Shown here in pieces: positions 1-5,911 of a stretch of 32,557 nucleotides of DNA. Numbering within the stretch: the first letter of the stretch is position 1; each line of letters starts with the position of its first letter. Position numbers and translations under genes: made by a program. A model generated the notes under the pieces. The model did not search any database and had not been told where the DNA came from. It was given only the letters and a program-made list of their open reading frames with translations. The DNA is from an uncultured Thalassolituus sp. (lineage in GTDB: Bacteria > Pseudomonadota > Gammaproteobacteria > Pseudomonadales > Oceanobacteraceae), in the NCBI RefSeq assembly GCF_950066645.1, contig NZ_CATMFB010000024.1:1-32557 (forward strand), read 5' to 3'.

Positions 1-62
1 ACGCAGCATCGCCGATGGTAGTGTGGGGCTTCCCCATGTGAGAGTAGGTCATCGTCAAGCTC
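1..62 (+). rRNA. rrf: 5S rRNA, 3' portion (gene starts before the window)
   Basis: The first ~62 bases match the conserved 3' half of gammaproteobacterial 5S rRNA: the GCCGATGGTAGTGTGGGG / CCCCATGTGAGAGTAGG hairpin, followed by TCATCGTCAAGC, the 3' strand of the terminal helix. The wording is closest to Pseudomonas-type 5S from memory. The 5' half and the rest of the rRNA operon are off the left edge. A strong terminator follows within 10 bases, so this is the end of an rrn operon. The exact 3' end is uncertain by 1-3 bases. Confidence 0.93.
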
Positions 63-70
63 TTATTCAA

Positions 71-106
71 AACCCCCGATTGCTCACGCAGTCGGGGGTT
101 TTTTCA
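71..106 (+). terminator. Rho-independent terminator of the rRNA operon
   Basis: AACCCCCGATT (71-81) pairs with AGTCGGGGGTT (90-100), an 11-bp stem with one G-T wobble and an 8-base loop. A run of Ts to 104 follows. It lies just after the 5S 3' end, where the rrn terminator is expected. Confidence 0.92.
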
Positions 107-113
107 TTGCGAG

Positions 114-150
114 CTTGACGAACACGTCAAGGTCGGGCGCGACCCCGGTC
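114..150 (+). other. Hairpin stretch resembling a collapsed 5S rRNA terminal helix
   Basis: CTTGACG (114-120) and CGTCAAG (125-131) form a perfect 7-bp stem with a 4-base loop. These are the two strands of the 5S rRNA terminal helix (5' GCTTGACGA, 3' TCGTCAAGC), here separated by only 4 bases. A second small hairpin, GGTCG/CGACC (131-135/140-144), follows. Next comes TCTATTCAAAG, which resembles TCTTATTCAAAA after the intact 5S, and then another terminator. I infer a second 5S gene whose core was deleted. It could instead be a chance hairpin or an RNA-processing site. Confidence 0.45.
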
Positions 151-159
151 TATTCAAAG

Positions 160-190
160 CCCCTGATCACTAATGTGGTCAGGGGTTTTT
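160..190 (+). terminator. Second, tandem Rho-independent terminator
   Basis: CCCCTGATCAC (160-170) pairs with GTGGTCAGGGG (175-185) with a single G-T wobble and loop TAAT. TTTTT (186-190) follows. Its flanks resemble those of the first terminator (ATTCAAA before, TTTTTCATT after), so the two may derive from duplication of a 5S-terminator unit. Confidence 0.88.
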
Positions 191-397
191 CATTTGGTCA
201 CATCTGTATGTGTTGTGCTGCGCTACTTATGAGACACCTGTCTTAAGCAAATCATAGGCCTTTAGTATTCTTTATTTTTAATGTGGCCTGATATGGTGCT
301 GAATATATTGAAGATGGCCTGAAAAGATGTCTTTTTTTCACCTATTTATGACACAAATCTACCTGATTGGATAAATGATATTCGTCTAATCTTACAT
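191..397. other. AT-rich intergenic region upstream of the FilA-like pair
   Basis: This is about 207 bases without a convincing gene on either strand. It must hold the promoter of the following two-gene unit, but I could not place a good -35/-10 pair. There is a T-run at 330-339 and several AT-rich stretches at 260-285. A sigma-54-like string near 283-299 was considered and rejected because the GG-GC spacing is one base too long. Confidence 0.5.
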
Positions 398-1576
398 GTG
401 TCTAAGAATAAGTATGGATTAAGCATGATTCTCGCTACCTTCCGGACGGTTGCACTTGTCACCGCGGTTTCGTTATCTCCGTCGATATGGGCTTTAGAAG
501 CATTGACTGATCGTGGGCTGTCAGAAGTCACCGGCCAGGCGTTTATCAATATCCAGGATGACTCATACAGCTCAGGAAGCGGTCAATGGTCTGGTGAGTA
601 TGAGTTCACTACGGTTTCGCTCGGTATGGAGCTGGAGACGGTGTTCAATATTGATGAGTTGCGTGTTGGGCAGTTTGAGCGTACAGCCTATGAGGACGGT
701 ACGGTGCCTGTCACAGACGATGACCGCAATATTATCTATGAGAACGGCGAAGCGCTGGTGTACGACGCGGATATCATGATCGACAACTTTGCACTGGGCC
801 GGGTTGATAACTATAACGACGCTGCCAACGCTGAGTACGCTCCATTCAAGGCTCAGAATCCGTATATTGAACTGGCATACAAAGTAGAAAACGGTGAGCG
901 CAGAGTGGCCGGTGTGCGTTTCGGGTTCGAGCGCGCTCAGGGGGATCTCTCTGGCGACCTGATTGCACTTACCGGGAAGATTGAAGGCGAGATTCGTGGA
1001 GATGCGGGTCTTGTTTATAGCCAGAACTGTCCCGGCGCTGGATTATTCAACTGTATCGCTTTATCGCTGGCTCAGGGGACCGAGATTTATACTCAGGTAG
1101 ACCTGCTGGATGCCTCTACCGGTAACGGTGCTGAAGATCTCAATACTACCTACCTCAAGCGTGCGTCCTGGTTCGGCGTCCCGAACGGACGTAATTTCGA
1201 CTCGGATGAATCCGGGCTTGTTGCGTCTCTGATTCCTCTGCTTACCGTTGCCGATGACTGTGAAGTGACGGGAACACCAGGCTGTTTCCGTACCCGAATT
1301 TATCAGTCGATATACATTGGCGATCGCGATGCGTCTTTTGAAGAGGGGTCGGCTTCGGGAGTATTTGTCTCTGTTCAGACGGAGGCTGTGCCCTGGGAAG
1401 ATTTGTCGGGGGTTCCTGGCACTGACCGTATCCTGACTGAGCGTGGGGCGTATATGAATATCGCCCGCTATCAGTCCGGAACAGAAACCAAATATCCGCT
1501 CTATCTCACTCTTGAGGAAGCAACCAACGGTACCGCCCGTGTTGCTACCTGTGTTGGCCAGCTGAAGGGGTGCTGA
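398..1576 (+). CDS. Exported protein with FilA/DUF6160-like N-terminus (first of a pair)
   Basis: The product is 392 residues and opens with a Sec signal peptide: a short basic start, a hydrophobic core, and probable cleavage after SIWA (about residue 32). The mature N-terminus LEALTDRGLSEVTGQA fits the L-x-x-L-x-D-x-x-L-x-x-x-T-G-Q/E signature that I associate with FilA-like (DUF6160) proteins of a putative pilus locus in Acinetobacter; this is from memory. The rest is acidic, probably beta-rich, and carries three short cysteine loops (two CX7C, one CX6C), which suggests periplasmic or surface disulfides. No other membrane segment is seen. The start is GTG at 398. No clear ribosome binding site supports it, and ATG at 425 (residue 10) would also leave a signal peptide. 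The next gene starts one base after the stop. Function is unknown; a surface-structure role is an inference. Confidence 0.72.
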   Translation: MSKNKYGLSMILATFRTVALVTAVSLSPSIWALEALTDRGLSEVTGQAFINIQDDSYSSGSGQWSGEYEFTTVSLGMELETVFNIDELRVGQFERTAYEDGTVPVTDDDRNIIYENGEALVYDADIMIDNFALGRVDNYNDAANAEYAPFKAQNPYIELAYKVENGERRVAGVRFGFERAQGDLSGDLIALTGKIEGEIRGDAGLVYSQNCPGAGLFNCIALSLAQGTEIYTQVDLLDASTGNGAEDLNTTYLKRASWFGVPNGRNFDSDESGLVASLIPLLTVADDCEVTGTPGCFRTRIYQSIYIGDRDASFEEGSASGVFVSVQTEAVPWEDLSGVPGTDRILTERGAYMNIARYQSGTETKYPLYLTLEEATNGTARVATCVGQLKGC

Positions 1577-1577
1577 G

Positions 1578-2612
1578 ATGAAATATGTCGCTTTGTTGGG
1601 CTTTGGTTTGTTAGCGGCTTCCGCGAAGGCTGACCTGCAGGTCATGGATGACTCTCAGCTGGCTGACGCGACCGGTGAAGGGCTTGGTCTTGTCATAGAG
1701 GACTTTGTATTTAATTCCGACAGCGCTGTTCTGACTGTCTCTGAGATCAATGATGCCAGTGGTAACCCGGTTGAGATCGGCTGGAGTGAGCTCTACATCA
1801 TGGGTGAGGGTAGCCAGAACGGTACGGTAGAAACGCCGGTCGATATCGGTAATTATTTTAATCCCTGGACGATCAGCTCACAGCGCGGAACGGCCGATTG
1901 GTCGGCGGGTGGAGAGGCTGTGCACTCTGGTGAATATGCTGCAATCGGAGATGACCTGGCATTACTTGAGTTTGCAACGTCAGACTACGAATCACCCGCA
2001 CAGGATACCGTCAGCTATGTCACTGACTGCGTAATGGGTGCCGCATCTGATTGTGCGACCCGCACGGCTCAGCGCAGGTCGGGTGCGGATGTTGGTTCAC
2101 GCTTCCGGTTTGCTTTCGCGTCTGGTCGGGAAGATGTACTCGACATTGATATCCGCGGTATGTACGTGGATGGGACGCACTTGCGGCTGTGGTCGTCACC
2201 GGATGAAAACGGTCAGTCAGAACTGAGCGGGAATCTCCGCCTTGCCCTGTTTGCTGAAGAGTTAAATATCGATGTCTGTAATGGCGTCTGCAACAACACA
2301 ACGTCGGTTCTGAATATAGACAACCTGCTGCTCGATCTGAATATCGGGTACGGTGAAATTCAACCTGTTAAGTTCAGTGCAACGTCAGACGGCAACTTTG
2401 TACTGGAGCTGACAGCACCCGATCCGACGCCCCTGGGGATTGATACAACCGACAGCGTTGCCATGCAGCAGTTCTACGATGATTATTACGCCAATGCACC
2501 GAAGAGCAATATCTACATAGGCAATATTCAGGTAGGGCAGAACACGGTTGGAGAGACAATTGTGAACGGTTTCCGTGCTCAGTATTTCAAAATAACCAGT
2601 ATGGATCTGTGA
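1578..2612 (+). CDS. Exported protein with FilA/DUF6160-like N-terminus (second of a pair)
   Basis: The product is 344 residues. The signal peptide starts MKYVALLGFGLLAASAKA and cleavage is predicted after AKA. The mature protein begins DLQVMDDSQLADATGEG, the same L-x-x-M-x-D-x-x-L-x-x-x-T-G-E signature as its neighbour, so the two are probably ancient paralogues that diverged strongly elsewhere. It has one CX7C loop near residue 150 and one CX3C near residue 230. The stop of the preceding gene is one base upstream. AAGGGG at 1564-1569 is a good ribosome binding site for ATG 1578, so the two are co-transcribed and perhaps translationally coupled. The stop codon sits inside a perfect hairpin. 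Export is well supported; the role (adhesin, pilus-associated or other surface protein) is not. Confidence 0.75.
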   Translation: MKYVALLGFGLLAASAKADLQVMDDSQLADATGEGLGLVIEDFVFNSDSAVLTVSEINDASGNPVEIGWSELYIMGEGSQNGTVETPVDIGNYFNPWTISSQRGTADWSAGGEAVHSGEYAAIGDDLALLEFATSDYESPAQDTVSYVTDCVMGAASDCATRTAQRRSGADVGSRFRFAFASGREDVLDIDIRGMYVDGTHLRLWSSPDENGQSELSGNLRLALFAEELNIDVCNGVCNNTTSVLNIDNLLLDLNIGYGEIQPVKFSATSDGNFVLELTAPDPTPLGIDTTDSVAMQQFYDDYYANAPKSNIYIGNIQVGQNTVGETIVNGFRAQYFKITSMDL

Positions 2613-2623
2613 TCCATACTGGT
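2595..2623. terminator. Perfect 13-bp hairpin over the stop codon, between convergent genes
   Basis: ACCAGTATGGATC (2595-2607) pairs perfectly with GATCCATACTGGT (2611-2623) across a 3-base loop that contains the first base of the TGA stop. It lies between two convergent genes. A second small stem, AGCTCA/TGAGCT (2625-2630/2638-2643), covers the stop of the opposite gene. Neither side has a T-run, so this may be a 3'-end-stabilising hairpin or a bidirectional terminator of non-canonical form. Confidence 0.6.
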
Positions 2624-2633
2624 CAGCTCACGG

Positions 2634-3464
2634 TTACTGAGCTTGTGCGGCATCCGTGACAATCGTAATGGGGTATACCGCTGACTTCTTCAGCTGAGGA
2701 TTCAGTGCGAGCATGTCGCCGCCCAGCTTGCCCAGAGTTTTTGCCCGATTGCCCGGAGATGGGTGAGTGCTCAGGAATTCCGGGCCTCCACCGCCTCCAG
2801 CTTTCTGCATTTTATTCCACAGAGAAACCGCAGCGTCCGGCTTATAGCCTGCGAGCGTCGCGAGCTTAATTCCGATCTCATCCGCTTCAGATTCTGCAGT
2901 ACGGCTGTTTGGCAGTTCAAGTGCGAGTTTTGCGGCCATCGCCGTGCCAGTAAGAACCATGCCGTTGTTATCCGTCACCGCGCCTGCCGCCAGCAGGCCA
3001 GCATTTAACACAACGGCACGCGACATGCGCTCAGCGGTGTGATTGGCAAGTGCGTGAGAGATCTCGTGTCCCATGATCTGTGCGATTTCATCGTCTGTCA
3101 GATTGAGTTGAGTAACGATGCCGCTGTAAATCGCCATGCGTCCTCCGGCCATACACCAGGCGTTCAGGGTGTTTGGATCATCAATAATGGCGACGCTCCA
3201 TTCCCAGTTTTTAGTTTCCGGCTGAAGCTTGATGGCCTCCGTCACGAGGCGACCCGTGATATCGGAAATACGTTTTACCCAGGAGGGGTCCGTCAGCAGT
3301 TGATTATTCTGATCCAGTTCGCCGACTGTGCTGGCGTAGGCTTTCTGAGATTCCACAATGGCAGAATCAGGCGACACTATCATTAACTGTGAGCGACCTG
3401 TTGGCGTGGTTGCGCAGCCCGCGACGGTGGCACCGATCAGTGAGGCGAGAATCAATGGTTTCAT
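2634..3464 (-). CDS. M48-family zinc metalloprotease, outer-membrane lipoprotein (LoiP/YggG-like)
   Basis: The protein is 276 residues. It has a lipoprotein signal peptide with lipobox VAGC (lipidated Cys17); with no Asp at +2, the anchor is probably in the outer membrane facing the periplasm. The M48 catalytic motif HEISH is at residues 133-137 (zinc ligands His133 and His137, catalytic Glu134). The third-ligand motif ESEAD is at 191-195. Length fits the LoiP/YggG group, single-domain periplasmic proteases; it lacks the TPR repeats of BepA. The known role of relatives is quality control of envelope proteins under stress; the substrate here is unknown. AAAGGA lies 7 bases before the ATG. It is convergent with the FilA-like pair and divergent from the helicase, so it is a single-gene unit. 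Confidence 0.9.
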   Translation of the reverse strand: MKPLILASLIGATVAGCATTPTGRSQLMIVSPDSAIVESQKAYASTVGELDQNNQLLTDPSWVKRISDITGRLVTEAIKLQPETKNWEWSVAIIDDPNTLNAWCMAGGRMAIYSGIVTQLNLTDDEIAQIMGHEISHALANHTAERMSRAVVLNAGLLAAGAVTDNNGMVLTGTAMAAKLALELPNSRTAESEADEIGIKLATLAGYKPDAAVSLWNKMQKAGGGGGPEFLSTHPSPGNRAKTLGKLGGDMLALNPQLKKSAVYPITIVTDAAQAQ

Positions 3465-3587
3465 CGGAGTGTCCTTTGCGTTCCTTTGACGAAAATAATG
3501 GCGCCAGTGTAAGGCTTCAGTCTGTTTAGTTACAGCCTGCCTTTGATGGTTCCGTGTGGGCAGATGCGCGGGATATTCTCAAGAGTC

Positions 3588-3596
3588 TGGTATAAT
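3588..3596 (+). promoter_or_regulatory. Extended -10 promoter of the DEAD-box helicase gene
   Basis: TGGTATAAT (3588-3596) is a consensus extended -10 element (TGnTATAAT). No good -35 is visible at 17 bases, as is common with extended -10 promoters. Transcription would start near 3603, about 24 bases before the GTG start at 3627. Because it lies inside the longest possible reading frame, it argues against the upstream ATG at 3543. Confidence 0.8.
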
Positions 3597-3626
3597 GCTC
3601 CTTTTACTCTGACGAGAAGACCGCCT

Positions 3627-4970
3627 GTGTTTGCGAAAACAGAATTACATCAGCGCCTGTTGCTGGGACTGGAAAAACAGAACATCTCTGAAGCAACAGA
3701 AGTTCAGGCTGAGGTCATCCCTCTGGCGGTCGCAGGTAAAGACCTTCAGGTCTGTGCAGAGACCGGTAGCGGCAAGACACTGGCGTACCTGTTGCCTGTT
3801 ATGCAGCAGTTACTATCGGTCGAAGCTCCGGACTCTGCAACTAGGGCGCTTGTGCTCGTTCCTACCCGGGAGCTGGCTCGCCAGGTCTTTAAAGAGGCGA
3901 AGAAGCTGACGGATCTCACGTCTCTTAATGTCGGTGTGCTGACAGGCGGAGAGGAGTTTAAGTATCAGGCATCTATGCTGCGTAAAAATCCTGAGATCCT
4001 GATCTCGACGACCGGGCGCCTGGTCGATCATATCAAGCGGGATACCGTCGAGCTGGGAGATCTGGAGTTTCTGATTCTTGATGAAGCGGATCGCATGCTG
4101 GACATGGGCTTCTCCGAAGACATGGAGATCATTGTCGGTAAGTGTCGTTCCGAGCGTCAGACCATGATGTTGTCTGCCACGTTAAGACATGAAGGTGTCG
4201 GACGTATTGCCCGCTCCTGGCTTCGTTCACCGTCTAAGATCACTACCCAGAGTGTGCAGGAGCAGCACGAGTTTATTGTTCAGCAACGTATTCTCGCCGA
4301 CGACAACAGCCATAAAGACCGTTTGCTGACCTGGCTGTTGGCTAATGAGACCTTCGGTAAGGCAATTATTTTCGTTAACCGTCGTACTGAGGTTGAGCGT
4401 CTGTCAGAGTTTGTTCGCCGGCATCGCAACGGTGTCGCTATGCTGCATGGCGACATGACTCAGGATGAGCGGAATTATGTCATGCAATGTCTGCGTGAGG
4501 GGCGCCGTGACGTTCTGATTGCAACTGATGTGGCGGCCCGTGGTCTTGATGTTGATGGCATGGATCTGGTGATCAACTACGATCTGGCCCGTAAGGGGGA
4601 TGAATATATCCACCGGATCGGACGTACGGGTCGTGCAGGGCGTCAGGGGCTGGCAATCAGCCTGATTTCTCCCCGCGAGTGGAACCTTAAAGCTGCCATC
4701 GAGCGTTATATTCAACAGGAGATGGAGCCCCGGACGATCAAAGAGCTGAAGGGCAACTATACCGGGCCGAAGAAAGTGAAGGCGTCTGGTAAGGCGGCGG
4801 GGCCTAAGAAGAAAAAGACGAAAGACAATAAAAAAGTGGGTGCTAAGAAAGCGCCGTCTGCGAAGAAGAAACTTGGCCCACGTCCATCCCGGCCTAAATC
4901 CACAGGTACTCTGATGGATAACGAGGGCTTTGCGCCAGTGAAGCGTAAGAAGCCCTCGGCTGAATCCTGA
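3627..4970 (+). CDS. DEAD-box ATP-dependent RNA helicase, SrmB-like
   Basis: The protein is 447 residues from the chosen GTG. RecA-like domain 1 carries the Q-motif region, AETGSGKT (motif I), PTRELA (Ia), TTGRL (Ib), LDEADRMLDMGF (II) and SAT (III). Domain 2 carries IIFVNRR (IV), ATDVAARGLDVDG (V) and HRIGRTGRAGR (VI). The roughly 70-residue tail is very Lys-rich, as in many RNA-chaperone helicases. TTGRL in place of the usual TPGRL, the DDNSHK region and the IKELKG end of the core resemble SrmB, a ribosome-assembly helicase, so a role in 50S biogenesis is plausible but inferred. The frame is open back to an ATG at 3543, but the extended -10 at 3588-3596 and GAGAAG at 3614-3619 select GTG 3627. 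It ends two bases from the convergent pirin gene. Confidence 0.9.
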   Translation: MFAKTELHQRLLLGLEKQNISEATEVQAEVIPLAVAGKDLQVCAETGSGKTLAYLLPVMQQLLSVEAPDSATRALVLVPTRELARQVFKEAKKLTDLTSLNVGVLTGGEEFKYQASMLRKNPEILISTTGRLVDHIKRDTVELGDLEFLILDEADRMLDMGFSEDMEIIVGKCRSERQTMMLSATLRHEGVGRIARSWLRSPSKITTQSVQEQHEFIVQQRILADDNSHKDRLLTWLLANETFGKAIIFVNRRTEVERLSEFVRRHRNGVAMLHGDMTQDERNYVMQCLREGRRDVLIATDVAARGLDVDGMDLVINYDLARKGDEYIHRIGRTGRAGRQGLAISLISPREWNLKAAIERYIQQEMEPRTIKELKGNYTGPKKVKASGKAAGPKKKKTKDNKKVGAKKAPSAKKKLGPRPSRPKSTGTLMDNEGFAPVKRKKPSAES

Positions 4971-4972
4971 GA

Positions 4973-5815
4973 TCAGCGCCCGAACTGGCCACTGTTGTAG
5001 TCGCGGATGGCCTGTTCAATTTCTTCTGTGGTGTTCATTACAAAGGGACCGTAATGCGCCACTGGCTCGAGAATAGGCTGCCCGGTGAGAAAGAGCACAC
5101 GGCTGTCGCTGTCGGCCTTCAGAGTGACCTCATCTCCTTGCGTTGAATACACAAGCAATGTTTTGTCCGGCAGTGTCTGACCGGTACTCAGCGCCCCCTG
5201 ATAGACATAGGCGATTGCGCGCTCTCCGTCGTTTACGGGCAGGGCAATGGAAGCGCCGGCGGGGATAAACAGATCCAGGTAGCCCGCAGAGGCTGAAAGG
5301 TCCATCAGTGGGCCCGTTACTTGTCCTTCCTCAAAATTCCATTCGCCGGCAATCACAGTGGCCGTGATTTCGTCGTTGAGTGTGACTACCGGGATTTCCT
5401 CCGCGGTCACATCACGGTACTTCGGGTCACACATCTTTTCGGCTGCCGGGAGATTGATCCAGAGCTGGAAGCCGTGCAGCCCTCCGAGATCCCGTTCAGG
5501 CATTTCGCTGTGAATGATGCCTTTGCCGGCGGACATCCACTGTGCGCCACCGCTGCGGATTTCCCCACGGTTACCGAGATGATCCCGATGTATCAGGGCG
5601 CCTTTGCGCAGGTACGTCAGTGTTTCCATGCCACGGTGTGGGTGAGGTGGGAAGCCGCCCATGTAGTCTTTTTCATCGTCGGACACCAGCTCGTCGAGCA
5701 TCAGGAACGGATCGGCCTGGCGCTGATTGAAAAGCGCCAGCCGGCGGATTTTTACGCCGTCGCCGTCAGAGCTCGGGTGGCTGCGGATAAAGCTTTCGAG
5801 GGTGCGTTGCGTCAT
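4973..5815 (-). CDS. Pirin-family protein (bicupin)
   Basis: The protein is 280 residues, the usual bacterial pirin length. The N-terminal cupin has PPHPHRGMETLTY with metal ligands His58 and His60, and the HSEMP motif with His102 and Glu104. These match the Fe-binding His56/His58/His101/Glu103 of human pirin. The C-terminal cupin (pirin_C) spans roughly residues 165-270 and is less conserved, as is usual. Known bacterial relatives include quercetin 2,3-dioxygenases such as YhhW and regulatory partners of metabolic enzymes; the substrate here cannot be predicted. GGAGG (plus-strand complement at 5820-5824) is a strong ribosome binding site 4 bases before the ATG. It is convergent with the helicase and downstream of glnD on the same strand, with a 96-base gap, so it is probably its own unit. 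Confidence 0.9.
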   Translation of the reverse strand: MTQRTLESFIRSHPSSDGDGVKIRRLALFNQRQADPFLMLDELVSDDEKDYMGGFPPHPHRGMETLTYLRKGALIHRDHLGNRGEIRSGGAQWMSAGKGIIHSEMPERDLGGLHGFQLWINLPAAEKMCDPKYRDVTAEEIPVVTLNDEITATVIAGEWNFEEGQVTGPLMDLSASAGYLDLFIPAGASIALPVNDGERAIAYVYQGALSTGQTLPDKTLLVYSTQGDEVTLKADSDSRVLFLTGQPILEPVAHYGPFVMNTTEEIEQAIRDYNSGQFGR

Positions 5816-5911
5816 GTTGCCTCCGGGAATGACTACTAGGGCATGTCTTAATAATTTAACCGGAAAAACCCGTTACTGCCGAGCAGGGCCGTCAGAACGC
5901 ATTGTTCTGCT

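Noticed and set aside
283-299. Sigma-54-like TGGCCTGATATGGTGC before the FilA-like pair
   Set aside because: There are 11 bases between GG and GC instead of 10, and no enhancer-type repeats are seen, so it does not fit a sigma-54 promoter.
3543-3626. N-terminal extension of the helicase from ATG 3543
   Set aside because: It would place the consensus extended -10 (3588-3596) inside the gene. The 28 extra residues match nothing in DEAD-box proteins, and GTG 3627 has a good ribosome binding site.
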